Below, one piece after another: positions 1 to 12,963 of a stretch of DNA of 64,000 bases (position 1 is the stretch's first letter; each line of letters begins with the position of its first letter). Made by a program: the position numbers and the translations under genes. The stretch is from Durusdinium trenchii. Lineage: Eukaryota; Sar; Dinophyceae; Suessiales; Symbiodiniaceae. Below the pieces are notes generated by a model, which worked only from the letters and a program-made list of their open reading frames with translations, was not told the DNA's origin and made no database searches. The stretch spans positions 334,917-398,916 of the forward strand of contig CAXAMN010022851.1 in the NCBI GenBank assembly GCA_963970005.1, in the 5' to 3' direction.

Positions 1-189
1 TTTTCCTTATTATTGTTCATATTTGGTAATGATATGTACTAGATATTACATGATATTACTATAAAACCTTATAAAGCCAATCCAATATACCGGGCCGGAG
101 TATTGCTTCTTTTTGATTTTTTAGATATTGCTTTTGTTTGTTCCTGAAGGAGATTTTGTAGAGAAGGGTTTGCCTTTTTCATTTTCCAG

Positions 190-3100
190 GAATTGGAGCA
201 AGTCAATCTGTCCATAGCCCGCGCTGCCGTGAGTGGCAAACTGGATGCCAATCCAATCTTGCAAGGCATCATAGTGCAGTGCATGCGCCGTTTGGACAAA
301 CAGGCACGGGGTGTATCCAGTGTGGGACGTCAGCAGGCTTGCTCGGCAACGGAGGAGCGCTTGATCTCCAATGCCGCGTTTACTTTTGCTCTTGCAGGGG
401 CCAACCGGGAGCTTGCTAGTGAATTGGGTCAAAATCTCAGGCCTCCTGCCCTGAATGTGTACAAGTTGCCAGAGTTGTCGCTCCCCAACCCAATGCTGGC
501 GCTGCGGAAATCCCAGGCATCTCAGTTACAGCAGAATATTGAACTGGTCGACCAATTCTATCAGCGATTGGAAAAGCAGAAGTCACGCAGATTGATCATG
601 GCACTGGACCACACGTATTTGCAAAGAGGGTTTGGACAAGCCAAGCTACAGGAAGTTCCAGGCCTCATTGGTGGATGCTGGCATCCTGACCATGACGATG
701 GGCGGGACGATAGAAGCTTCATGGAGCTCAAAGATTTGCCAACAGACGCGCTTTCTTCTCAAAAAGCGCCCCTGATGCTTGAGTGCCTTGTGTGGGATCC
801 TGCGGCACATCACTCTCGGCCTCTATCGCTGGCGTCGATGCCAATGTCGCTGAAGGCTAGCCAGGCAAATGATGTCAATGCGGAGCGCAATCACGGCAAA
901 CGGGAGCCTAGATGTTTTGTTAGATGAGAGGTAATCGATTTTGATCTATTTTGCTAATTGTATCTTATTGTTTTGTATTTTTTTATTTTGACTCATTTGT
1001 TGTGTCCAAGAGATCAGGAGATGATACGGGTGCTGAATCGTATCATGACAACAGCGCACTGGCTTGTGAAGGGAGTTACCTTTGACGGACATGGTTCCAA
1101 TGCATGGATCAGAGATATTCTCTTTGGGCAGTTTGAGACAGTGAGCCCTCGGGAGATCGAGGATCTTGAGTGGTTCCAGAGTTTGACGTGGGAGGATTTG
1201 CCTCCACACGTTATCCCAAATCTGCCGCTCAAGCTTTGCATTCATGGCGGGAGTCCCGTGTGGGCTTTGCCTGGAGTTTGATGCTTGGTTCTGTAATTGG
1301 TACATGTACTGGTACATGTTTAATTTGAATTATGTAATTTGATTTATGTTGATTTATATAATCTATTTTAATTTTATATATGTTTAGAATATTTTTGAAT
1401 TGTTTAGATTATTTTTAAATATTCTTAATGTTTCAAAGCTCAGGTCACGCCGTGAAAAACATTGGCGGACAATTGACAAGTCCATTGAGATCCATCATGA
1501 TGGGCTCCTACCTGTGCGACCACAGTGGGTGTCTCAGGTTTGGTATGCCTCCAACGGCCTACACTCGCAGCGAGGCTATGTCAGACGCTTTGCATGCAAT
1601 GATGTTCAACCCGTATTTCGTGGTCAATGAACCAGCGCCTGGTTCTGAATTTCTTGTTACACTTTGTTTTGTGACTGTGTCTTTTATGATTTTCTAGAGA
1701 CACCTGGAGGGTGATGGTGGTGTGTTTTTGATTTTGTACTACTTAAAAAATGCTGACCCCTGGTCCAAACACTAGTATATAATAGTTTATAATAGTTTAT
1801 ATATAAGAGCATATATGAATATATAATATTATATACAATGGATGATAATTACTCTATATTACTCTGTATGATTTGCCTCCACCCTGCCCATAGTGAGGAC
1901 ATTGCGATGCAGGAAGTGGAAATTCCCTGGAATCTGAGAGGGTTTTTCTTGCTGAACCTTTGCACAGCATTGTGCGCAGTGGCCTGGTCCTGGATTTTGT
2001 AGTGATTACAATGCCACATTGTTTCAAGCACAGGGACCAATAGCACCCCAGAAATCAAATCTTCTATTGGAGAATCTTCTACGTGCAATCTAAACATATG
2101 ACATCATACGACTGAATTTCTTGAAACATGATTTTGTAGACTCTTTGATCTATACTATTCTGTATGTAGCTGTGACATCCAATGATCCGTCCAGCTTGTG
2201 CGCTGCCCAAGGCACCGGCAACGCACAAAACAATGCCGATGGCAGTCAGGGCTGAGAACGCGCTCACGGGATACGTGCTGCTGGACTTGTTCAGACTCTG
2301 CGCTGATCGCCGGTGTGTTGCACGTGCTTTACCCAAAGGAACTTTGTGGATGGCAGGCCAAACGCACAAGAACCTTCAATCTGCAGCGCTAGGCATTTTG
2401 TCTGTGACCCTCAGCAAAGACACTCTGGGAGACTACTTCAAATTTGGTCATTGCAGAATGTCGGAATTACCTGTTGAAGAGTTCTTCGGCAGATTGAGAT
2501 CCCGTTCAAGCACTAGTCAGCTCACAGCCAGAGCATACTGGCGCTCTGCCGGCAAAGAAATGATGAGGCATCTCAAATCAGCCAAGAAATCCAATTTCTC
2601 TGACCACTCTGAGGTGCCGCCAGTTACTGCAGAGGAGTTCTACCAAATCAGCAAGCGAGCTCTCAGTTCTGCAATCAAGTTGGTGGCATGGTGCAACAAC
2701 ATCACCGAGGAGAAATTGCGGTCCTGTTACTTGGAGAGTGAAGGCTACAGGATCACTGCTCGGGAGTCAGACTATGTGGAGATCCATCCATGGGAGGCCG
2801 ATGAGAAGGACGCCTGGGAAGACCGTTTCCATCCAAAGCACAGTAGCAATGACGCCAATTGTGGACAGTCAGGAATCCAGCAGGAGTGCAAGGACTTGTT
2901 GGACCAGGTCCGCGCGGATGCTGAGGAATGTGATGATGCTGCCCCGGGTGAAGCTGAGGACGAGAACAATGATCAGGTCAAGGAGGACCGGGAATGTGTC
3001 TTTGACTCTCCATGTGAACATCTACCTGACGCCGAGAAGCTTCGTGAGGTTTTTGCAGCACTGGGTGAGCCTAGCAGCCCGTTCCGTTCTGAGGATGCGA

Positions 3101-5508
3101 CCATGCAGTCCACCATGGACCCTGCTTATGGCCGCACATTGAGCCGCACCCTTGCTCTTTGCAGTGATCATTTGACCTTGGACGATGATGGCGGTGCCAT
3201 TTTCGATGCGCTTTGGCGTTTGTGTATGTACCTACGACACTGGAAGCAAGGCGCCGACAAGCGTTGGTTGAAGAACCCACGAGCAGTTCGCAAAGCAGCT
3301 AAGATCACTCATTGGTACAAGTTCCTTGGCTACAGGATACGCAAGAATTATCAAAAACATTCAACAACTCAAGGATGGTTAATGGATGTCACAGATATGA
3401 ATTTTCTAGAGGTCGAATAGATCCTGATAACCTAAAGAAATGAATTCTGTAGAGAATGAATTAGATTGAATATGATTGAATTGGAATATATTAGAATATA
3501 TTAGAATATATTAGAACTATTTATAAAGAATTACAATCAGTATTACTATGTATTACTATGTATTACTAAACTTTAATTTAATAGACTATATATATCTATA
3601 TATATAATGTTTGAATTTTCTAGAGAAAAAAACAACCATAGTACAGATTTTGATTTTGTACACCTATAACTGGTATGTAATGTACCGATATATATATATA
3701 TATACAGTTTGTCATTGTTTCTCATTGTATATGCCCAAATTTGTTGGTTTCTGTTTGTTCTCTGTCTCTTCTCAGTTGGAACGAGAGCAAGTTAGCGGAG
3801 TTGAGACGTGAAGAAGGCTCCAGCGCCTACCGTCAACGCGCAAGCCGCCTTGACCGCTGGCGTGAGTCGGCATTGGAGGCGGCAAAGGCCAATCAAGTGG
3901 AGCTGCAGCTTCCCAACCAGCTTGAGCCTCTTGACATACATTGGCATTGGGTTCATCTCTCAGGGTCATTCAGTGTGAAGAATCTTGAGGAACGTCCACA
4001 CACACCAACCATCCCCAACCCCTGAACATGATCCCCTTCAGGTTTCTTGAGCTTCTATAAGATTCTATAAGTGGGTGTGTTCTGGTGTGGTTCTCAGGCA
4101 GGGCAATGTCGTGCTCGTCGTGGTTCCTGGCCCGGCGAAGGGTACAAGGGTTTGTGCGCTTGCGATGGTGTTGTCAATTTGGCGGAATTCAAAGAAGCCA
4201 ACTTTGACCACCAAAGGACATGGTCTCAGCCACATCGTTGCCTTTCGTGTTGTGGAAATGAAGGAAAGGGGGACCAGGATGGATGTCTTTGAGGCGACCT
4301 ATTGCTCGCGACCTTGGGTGCTTAGGGCAGAGGCACTGGTGGCAATCCTGGACGTCACGGACACACAAATGGAGACGGACAAAGTCTCGGTCACATTGAC
4401 AGCAGATTCCATGGTTGTCATGGATACCTGCGTGACAGTGCCTTCTTGGTGGCCTGTGCCTGAGGATGAACCAGTTCACGTGTCCGCAGCCACGGGATTG
4501 TACAAGAGGAAGCAGCGAAAGAACAAGAGGAAGAAATCTACGAAGGCTCCAGTGGGTGATGAGAATGAAGCAGTTGCTGGCAAGTCCAAAACAAAGAAGC
4601 TGTCTTTGGCAGAGAAGAAAGCAGCCAAAGCCGCTAAGAAAGCCGCTAAGAAGGAAAAGAAGAAGAAGGAGAAGGGAACGTTGAGCATAAAGGAGAAAGG
4701 TTTGCACAAGCTAAAGAAGGTTCAGAAGGCCAAGGCAGTGCCATTCCTCCCAGGCAATTTCAAGAAGAATGGCACAGGACCTGTCTTGGTAGTGCAGTGC
4801 ATGAATCGCATGAAGGAACTCGAGATGAAGAAGTTTGCGAACTCACCAACCTTTGACGAGGAGGACAGGTGCAACATTGACATGAAGGGTGTGGTGGGAA
4901 CTTCATGGAACGAAGTTGTTGCCTCGGCACATGCTTTCTTCTGCAATGAGCAACTTGTTTGCAGAAGTTTGCAGACAATTTATGAATATATATATATATA
5001 AAATTAATTAAAATTATATAAACATAATTGAATATATATATATATATCTAAGAATCAAATTTTCTAGAAACATCTAGAAATGGAATTGAATGGGTCTGAC
5101 TAGAGACTCTCCAGATTGCAATTTTGTAGAACTTGTCTGCAGACTAGAGACTCTCCAGATTGCAATTTTGTAGAACTTGTCCGCAGATTCTAGGATGATT
5201 TAAGAATATCTAAGATATATTAAGATATACTAAGTACATCTAAGTATATTCAATTGTCAGATTTTCTAGAAATGGGTCTGATGAGAGACACTCCAGATTT
5301 TAATTTTGTAGAGAAACTCTGCATACGTTTGGATTTTGTAGAGTCAGCTTATGTGAGCTTCAGGTACTCTAGCCACTCGGTCAAGATCTTCGGCAGAATG
5401 ATTCACGAGAGGTTCTGCCGGATTCAGTCACAGCTTGAAGCTGAGTCGGTGAAGAGGCACTCGTGGCTGATGCTGATCCGGGACATTTGCCTGTTCATGC
5501 ATCAGTGA
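190..5508 (+). CDS. Multi-exon gene, P-element/THAP9-like DDE transposase-like protein (5' end off window)
   Basis: Exons read from frame continuity and AG acceptors are about 190-924, 1018-1273, 1444-1641, 1894-1993, 2195-3400, 3776-4020, 4098-4965 and 5364-5508 (stop). The first exon opens after a pyrimidine-rich ..TTTTCCAG, so upstream exons lie outside the window. Motifs in order are DHTY (Asp at 607), DGHGSN (Asp at 1084), HAVKN (His at 1446) and EEFFGRLRSR (Glu at 2476-2481). The order D, D, H..KN, E-x-FFG-x-x-R is what P-element/THAP9-type transposases show, hence the call; overall identity is unknown. The 4098-4965 exon has a Lys/Ala-rich stretch (about 4500-4720) that could bind nucleic acid or be a nuclear signal. 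Introns are AT-rich and short, unlike those elsewhere in the window. Whether the two last exons belong to the same gene is inferred from spacing and strand only. No terminal inverted repeats were found, so it may be a domesticated gene or a fragment of an element. Confidence 0.5.
4098..4965 (+). CDS. Lys-rich exon, probably C-terminal part of the transposase-like gene
   Basis: This exon opens after GGTTCTCAG and stays open to a stop at 4999-5001; the donor is probably near 4965, before a TA-repeat intron. The first third is neutral and beta-like (VVLVVVPGPAKGTRV). The middle is dominated by KK/KKAAKKAAKK runs. The last third has a mixed composition containing CNIDMKGVVGTSWNEVV. A chromatin or RNA-binding tail is possible, but no family was recognised. 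Low-complexity lysine tracts also give long antisense ORFs over the same bases; these are shadows. Confidence 0.4.
5099..5186. repeat. 44-bp tandem duplication inside an intron
   Basis: Two adjacent 44-bp units (5099-5142, 5143-5186) start ACTAGAGACTCTCCAGATTG and differ at one base (TCTGCAG versus TCCGCAG). A degenerate third relative starts near 5281. Each unit contains the AATTTTGTAGA motif that recurs through the introns of this gene. Confidence 0.85.
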
Positions 5509-8500
5509 ACCGCTTTTAGACATGTCAGAGAGTTCATTGTGTTTGTAGATTTCAGATGTTGCATGTTTTTGTGCAATAGTGCGTGGCGCAGAACTTGCTA
5601 CCTGGGCACCTGGGGCGTGAAAGTCTGTGATGCACAGGGGGCACTGTCTATATACTCTAAGTGCATCTAAGTGCTTTGTGTTTGATATTCTTGTTTCATC
5701 TTGTCTCTATCTTTGAGAATTGCGGTGCCTGGGGTGGCAATAGCAGGACCAGGTAGCTTGATTCCGTAGCTGAATCAGGATGTGGACCCCTGGTCTTCCA
5801 ATTAGGAATACTTGGGATCGCTATGGATCAACTAGGTTCCAGATGGTTCCAGCTAATTAAATTTTCAAAACAAAACACTCCAAATAGTGCATGGCCATAC
5901 ATGGCCTACTGGAGCAGAAATGCTTGCGTTATCCAGCGTTTTGGATACAGTGATTTTCTATGACTTTCTAATTGACTTTACTCGATTTTATGTTCCATTT
6001 GGTTTCATCTCGTGGGAGGGATGCAGCGCAGGCGTGTTTAGCTGTAGGATCGCATGGCTTGATTCTCAAGAATCAAGAAGCAAGATGCGGTAATGTGGGT
6101 GATATACCAGATATCGTGAGCGCGGGACACAGTGAAAAAGAGCTGACAGTGATGTGTGCTGCTTTTGCATTGATACAAATTTGCATTCTCTCTACAAAAA
6201 CAGTGGCCTTGTACAGAATCACAACTGCTGTACATAATGCGACTTTGTCTTCATGGGATTTGGTAGTATATGAGTGTGTAGACAATCACTGTACATTACA
6301 AAATCCAATTCCATCCAATTTACATAGACTGTAAATATATCACCAAGACATGAATACAGCGTCCCTACAAAATCTGGGTCCGACCAATGTAGGATCATGG
6401 CCCAAGATGCTTCTGGTGTGTGCTGCTAAAGTTAACCTAGTGATCTTGTTTTTCTACAGTACCAAAAGGGCTTGGAAAAACATCAAAAAACATACTACAA
6501 ATGTACATAATGGGGCTGGGGGTTATGAATTTTATAGTGAATTCATGTGTTGTTGACTGTATGTGTAAGGCCAGGAATTTATTTTTATAGAGATTTGCTT
6601 GTTTTTTTAGTATAGCCTTTGATTCTGTAGAGGGTCAATGGGTGGGGGGGGGGTGGGGGAAATCGATTTGTACTACAAAATCTGGAGCACTGGCCCAACC
6701 TGTACAATGGGAGGGGGGATCAAGTTCCATGATGTCCTCCTGGATTGCTTTGGACATCTTTGGGCAAAATTAGACCAAAACCGGACCCCCTTGCAACTGC
6801 AATTCGGAACACATGATTCAAGGAGCGAGCCAATGCGGTTCCAATCGATGACCTTGCAGGTTCATTTCAGCTCCCCGGCACTGCCATAGCAGGACTTGCG
6901 CCTCTTGGAGAAGGCTGTGACGAAGGTGGAGCAGAGTGGCTCGGTGCCGAAACGGCTGCCGAGTAGGCCGATTTCGATTGTTTGGCCACACCAAGGTGTA
7001 TAGGTCACAATCACACCATCTCACACCTATATAATGTATTTATTCGTCATATGTCATAAATGTTCATATTCATATATATATAGTATGTAGACTATTTTAT
7101 ACCCATTCGCTTGCAATCAATTGCTTTACACCCACTAAAAATGTGTCCGCGGGATGAGTTGAATGGGTCATGTTGCGCTGAACGTTGTGTTTTTGTTTAA
7201 TTTTGTTTTTCTGTTGGTTTTGTCTTAAAGACATTGACATGCCTCATTGCTGAACGTGGTATTCACTTTTCTCCTCGGCGCGCGTCATGGTGATGCTGAT
7301 CTTGCGGTTTGGGATTTGTCCCTCGGTTTCAGTCAGACTGGTGGTGAATCGCAACTAGCAAGTTCCCATCTTGAGAACCATGAAGTCACCTTTTTGATGG
7401 GTGTCTTTGTGGATAAAGATTTGCTACTAGTCTGTTTTTGTATTGATCCTTGAGCCGCTATCATCACCGTAATCATCACCATCACAAGAGACTCATTTGC
7501 TGAGACTGGATTCGCTTGGATCATCATCACTTCCTATCGTTCGTTTGGCACTCAGAGACTTCGGGGGAATTCAGCCACCTTTCTTTCATCCAGCACAGTC
7601 TTCCAATCGGAGCCACGTTGACCGATGTGACCACCGGTTTGAAGACCGAGGTGTTCAGCAAGACTTCCAGGCCGAAAAGGGGAGGCTGAGACAGATGGGA
7701 CAAACCAGCGGGACGAAGCGACGTGGGCAGCTACAGTCTAGAGCAGCAGTCCGTGCCAAAGCTGCCAGTCTGGTCCAGAACAGAAGATCATTTCTCATGA
7801 AGATGATGAAGCCGGAGACCACATGATACCACCATCTTCAGGAGTTGATGGGGAGTTGGATTCCACGGATGTATTATATATATAGTCATCACGCTACCCC
7901 AAAGACAAGTGGAGCACTTTAGCATGAGTCTCAAGGTAGTTCCTTCAACCAAAGCACTATTCACTGGAGTCGTAGGGGGAGCACAGTGCATCCTGGACAG
8001 ACCAAATCCGCGTAGCAAGCAAGCCGATTTTGGACGTTCACACGCAGTTGGGCACATCACATGAAATTGGACGACCCCCTGTTTGTAGATGAGGGTGAAT
8101 TTCCCAGTGGCGGTGGAAGCAAAAGGACTGTACAAGTTTCTTGAACATACTGACATACTCTTCGAATCTCTTTGAACACGGATTCTCATGGCTGGCTTGA
8201 GTGTGGTGCAGAAGTCATCCAGCTACTTTTGGGATGGTGGCTGTGCAACCCCACCCTGCCAGGACATATCCAACCATCCAATATCCGTGGACAAAATGTT
8301 TGAACCTGTGTGTTCTTCCAACGAATCTGGGCCGGAGAACATTGCCATAGCGAACTGCGGAGAAAACACTGGCAGCCACCGACTCAACCATACTTCCTGA
8401 GGCAGCTGAGCAATTGGCTTCAAAAGAGGCCCAGTGGGGGGGCGAGGCCCGAGGAGTGGCGAGACCACCAGTTAATCCAGTCCAGCAGACATGGAAGTTG

Positions 8501-9964
8501 AAATCCTGGTTGTGGAGTTGTAGGGTATGTAAACCACCATGGACCATGCCATTCAATCCACTTCCATGCTTTCATATGTAGAGGTGTATACTGTATTATA
8601 TTTATTTATATGATGTATATGCATGTTCTGTTTGGCTGAACGGTTACTGTGGCACTCTCCCATACTTCCCTTTTAGCAACTTTGGCACTCTACTCACCAC
8701 AAAGGGTTCTACGCCAGGGAATGGGTCTTTGCGTGAAGATTCAAGGGATTGAAGCATGACCCTGAGTTGGCACCCCTTTCTCCCCAAAAGAACGTACCAA
8801 TGGGTTGTTGAGGGGAGTGGATTTGCTTGACCTTGGATTGATAGCCGTGAGCCAAGTGAGTTTTGGTGTTTGGTGTCGGGCCCAAGTGTTGATGCACAAA
8901 AGCTTGCACACTGTTAAGACACTGTGACTTCGCTGGACCCTGGAACAGAGGCAACCATAGGGGCTATCTTTGCAGATTTCCGCAAGCCCACCAGAAGAAA
9001 GAAGAAACACAGGGCTTCGAGGGTTTTGAAGCACCAGAGGAGTGTGGTGTTGTTAGTGGGCAAGAAGAAGCCCTCGCAGAACGGCGTACATGAGGGCATT
9101 TCAGGCTTGTTTTTTAAACCATCTCGGCATGTCTCCTGAAACTGACATCCTATCACAAACTCGTCAAAGAAGCAAGTGCATTACAGTCTTACCATTCTTC
9201 CCCTATTCAAAACCATCTTTAACACATTCTTTAACGCCATTCAAAGTCCTCTTTAGCTCCAATCCTTAAAAAAGGACACATGCCATGTCTTAAGTTTGAT
9301 GCGGGAAAGCTTGTCCCAGATGAAAGATGATGGAAGTGAGAACCAACAAGAGCACGGGTTTGTGACCCGCGGCTCCGCCGGGTTGCTGTGACTTTTTGCA
9401 ATGGAAGACGCAGCACTCGCCAGTGATGGAACGTATTACCAGAGCTGTGGCGGCATGGGGAGTGGAGGGCACTGATTAGGTTGGAGAGCTCCCGAAGGGG
9501 AAATTACTTGGGGAATCTTGGGGGCTAAAGAGGTTATGGTGAATGTCCTAGAGTGGGCTAGGCTTTGGCTTGCTGTAGGTACCTTGTGCTACACCCCAAA
9601 AAAGAGGTCTAATGAAAGCAGTTGATTCGCTTTTTTGCTTTCTGGTGAAGCGCTGAGAGCCCCAGAACAGTCCTGGATAGGGGAACACAGTTGGTACTGG
9701 GTTGCTTAGAAGCATGCGCGGCATGGTCTTTTTGTTTAGGGGATCTATCTACCCTGACTGATAACTAGAGACCCACCCAAAACTTTTAGACTAAGTTTCC
9801 TTGGCTTCTCCCGATTGAAAGAGCATGCCTGCTGATTGCTGATGAAATTGGAAAGTGCTCTTCAAGCAGCACTCTTCAAGCTTGATTACTTCACAGGCGA
9901 ATCAGTTAGCAAGTCTTGAATGAATCTGAAGGACGGCCTTCTGCGCAAAAACAATTGTGTTCAG
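5509..9964. other. Non-coding stretch
   Basis: The terminal exon of the transposase-like gene is followed by about 4.4 kb in which short open frames have no recognisable motif, no consistent splice sites and no matching partner exons. It includes a G-rich run (6637-6659), TA-rich patches (7060-7090, 7870-7885, 8590-8625) and a basic 71-codon frame at 8924-9139 that I could not assign. The sequence from 7580 to 7690 reads as a possible exon in one frame (SLPIGATLTDVTTGLKTEVF) but has no flanking support. Confidence 0.5.
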
Positions 9965-12116
9965 GATTCTGGGCGTAGCGCCTGATGCCAATGGCGAGGA
10001 AATCAAGCTGCAGCAGCCCTTCTGCATGTGACAGGAGTTCCGCAGAGCAAATGTTTGGACCACCAAGGTAACCCAAACAAAAGGATCCTTGGTTTCTATG
10101 GGCCTCAGCAAAGCCAGCTGTTGTGGCGTTTGAACCTGCGGGAGTTGCTCATTAAATACATACCTTTCCCTGACGGCTGGCAAAGAAGCAGGCTTGCCTA
10201 CATAAAAATGCTTACGGTGCTTACGAATTACTGTTGCATTCTCAACATCACTGACTCAAAGAAAACAAATAATATATCAAATAAACGTGCTCAAAAGATG
10301 TGTTGGAACTCTCAAGGGTTGGTGACCTGTGGTGCTGGATGTTTTAAGTTCCCATCAGAAAGATGTCTTGTCTGTGGTGGATAAGGCAGTGCAGCGAGCA
10401 ATGCAGTCCACAACACAACTACTATACGCAAGGATCCTTGATTTCTAGGACCATTTTCCACTCCAGCATTCTGTGACAGTTCCACTTCAAACCCACCAAA
10501 ACGGCCCAGGTATCGGAAGCTGGCCGGGGCCCAACTTGTGCGGGAAGTGTTCGGGGACGGCGCAAGATGGCAGGAGTTTGGGTGAAAAGATGAGATGAGG
10601 ACTTCTTCCAGTCGTTTCAAGTTCTTTTCATTTCGCAGTCAACTGGCAACCCAAGGTTGGGTGAATATCCCCCGTGACTGAAGCCTTATGAAATGACGAT
10701 CCTTTTCTCGTATAACATGACAATCGACCCGCTTATGAACACTCAAGGGGGTTGGGTGAATTACAGTAATTAGTCATATTTGGTCTTCTTAATACTTGGC
10801 TGCGAAGAACATAGCAGCCATAGTAGCTGCCATGTGGAGGAAGTGTTCCTTGCACAACTGCTCACAGGTGTGTTGTTGGGTAGAGGATTGCCGGGAGGAA
10901 TGCCCTCATCATCAGTGAGGAGAACATGGTGGAAAACCAGAAGACCAGTGGGCCTATTCAGTTCCAGCGGTCTGTGTTTTGTGTGTTTGTGTCTGTGTGT
11001 TGCAACGGTGGCCTCCCAAAAATCCATTGTCCGGGGAAAATGGATGAATTCTAGTGGTTTTGGCCATTTTATGCTTGACAAAGTATGACGGCGATTCATG
11101 AGGGTGTTCTTCCCTTCTTTGCAGTACCATAAATTACGTGGCGTTATGCTCATATGAGTCCGTTTACCTTCGAAAATGATGGATGCCGATGTCCTTGAGC
11201 ACTAGTACTAAACCACAATCACCTAACTATAGTAAGTATAGAAGATACACAACATGAAGATTTTGCTTACTGTGCTGAAGTTAAGACATTACTACTATAC
11301 GCATGCCAGATGCAGATTTGTTGTTGAACGTTTGCCAAACATCCTGTGGTGACAATCACTTGCATCACTTCTTTGGAGAAAACGTTGAGAGCTGCGGCTG
11401 ACCAGGCTTTGAAGCTGCATCCGGACCGGGTTGGCCGCAAGCTGTTTGGAATGGTGGCGGGTCTTCGTTGCCAGAAATGGGTTCACCTTAAAAATGCACC
11501 CTTTTGAAGCCGATTCTTTCTGATCACCATAGTATGTGGATGGGAGGCCAGTCGTTGAAACAGTTTGAGTGCTCCAAGGGTTTCTGGGCAGGTGGTGATT
11601 GCATGGGGTGCAGTGTGAGTCAGAAAGAAAACATCTAAAGGAAGGCCATCAGCTAGAAACGACATGATGACCTGGCAATGCTCTCAAAGGTACGACTACG
11701 AACCCATGGTAGTTGGTGTGCTTAGTTTGGTAGTAGATGTGACTCTCTACACAATCAGGAAGGATACATGTGTTTACAGGTGAATAGCACGAACAGGCCT
11801 GTGCATGTGCCAAGTAGGTCAGCGGTCAGCAGGCTTCATACTAGAAGCCGACCGCAAAGGAGCAATTGGGGGGAGTTCAACTTGGGCGCTATGTTTATCC
11901 TCATCGTTTCTTCTCCATTGTGGTGAAGGCTCCAACAACCATCGTCACCCAGCTCACCGCAATGAGAAGGGCAAAATCCGTGCCCACTGCCCATGCGCAA
12001 CAAAAACACACATGGAAGCACGCGTGTCCATGCGTTCGCACACGAGGACAAGAATCAGCAGGACCCGAATGCCAAAGAGAAGTTCCAAAGCCTTCAGGAA
12101 GCTTATGAGGCGATCG
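9965..12116 (+). CDS. J-domain (DnaJ/Hsp40 family) gene segment in four exons
   Basis: Four collinear plus-strand pieces join in frame to a J domain of normal spacing. 9965-10012 ends in ILGVAPDANGEEIKLQ (helix I-II start). 10510-10522 (13 nt) gives YRKL. 11406-11423 (18 nt) gives ALKLHP. 12047-12116 starts DKNQQDPNAKEKFQSLQEAY, completing HPD at the junction and covering helix III. All four acceptors are AG|G (TTCAG, CCCAG, ACCAG, CGAG). The donors are CTGCA|GC, CTG|GC and CCG|GA, that is GC and GA rather than GT, which is known for dinoflagellates. Introns are about 500, 880 and 620 nt. J-domain proteins stimulate the Hsp70 ATPase through HPD. Exons before and after were not found (the usual DPxxKRxxYD end is missing), so subfamily and cell location cannot be given. 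Microexon calls rest on motif and phase, with no transcript evidence. Confidence 0.6.
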
Positions 12117-12700
12117 GTTTTGATTTTGTCCGCTCGATTTTCTGCTTGATGATTCACCAGGACCATGCGATCCCCTGCCTTGTTCCAACACGGATTGCCT
12201 GCCTTGTCAGCCAAAGGGCCTGAGGGGTGGTATGGGGATAACAGCGTGTTGTACTATGTTCCAATATGGTCTTATTTTGTCAGGGAATTGAGAATCACCC
12301 ACTTGACAGGCATTCCGTTGAACAAACTCGCAGAACTGCAGAAGCCGAGCAAGGCTCTCGGCTCTCGATAAGACTTTGTTGCTTTTTTGGGGGGGCAGTC
12401 GATAAGCGGGAAGATGGAAGTGAAGATGGAAGAGCTGTTCCAAAGCGTTCCAAATTGGTCCCTGAATGTTCCCCGTTTGTTCCGTCAATTTGGGGGATTG
12501 AATGAAAGAAGACAACAACTCCATTGTATTCCATTGTGCTCAGTCCTTTCCTTCACCGTCACCATCGAAGGTCGACGGTCAAGCATTTTAGGGAGCTACA
12601 TGGCTAGAGGACACTCCAAATAGGAGCAACTTTGACAGTCGTCCCAGCAAATCAGAAAAACATACATAAACTAGCTAAAGTGTGTTGAGTTGTGTGTTTT

Positions 12701-12744
12701 AATTGCAATGTTTGCTCACCTCAATTGTAATGTTTGCTCACCTC
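12701..12744. repeat. 22-bp tandem duplication next to a splice-acceptor-like site
   Basis: AATTG(C/T)AATGTTTGCTCAC is present twice in a row with one mismatch. It is directly followed by CTCCTTGCAG, which looks like an acceptor. The open frame after it (about 12756-12834) was not assigned. Confidence 0.8.
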
Positions 12745-12963
12745 CTTGCAGATCACAGCCGTGCTCCAGCGCGAACCCGAACCGTTTTTTTGACGTCTCC
12801 GTCTCTGCCGAGACGTCGATGAACGTCGCAGGTCCTCTCGGATCCTGATCGGCGGAGTGCGTATGACCAGAACAGCGACTTCATCATGTGCCGTGCCTGC
12901 GGGATGCGTCGGTGTTGCGGGATGCGTAGGTCACAGATGCCTTGTGCGTGTTCCGCATGACCC

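Noticed and set aside
11390-11520. Longer exon reading RAAADQALKLHPDRVGRKLF around the HPD motif
   Set aside because: It would give a J domain without the aromatic YRK helix and would duplicate HPD when joined to the exon at 12047; the 18-nt exon 11406-11423 fits family spacing better.
12390-12420. Possible next J-domain exon (VDKRED after GGGGGGCAG)
   Set aside because: The spacing to helix III is about three residues too short and the acceptor is not AG|G like the others.
12756-12834. Frame NPNRFFDVSVSAETSM resembling the start of cyclophilin
   Set aside because: Only about eight residues match the usual N-P-x-x-FFD start; no further cyclophilin motif is found downstream.
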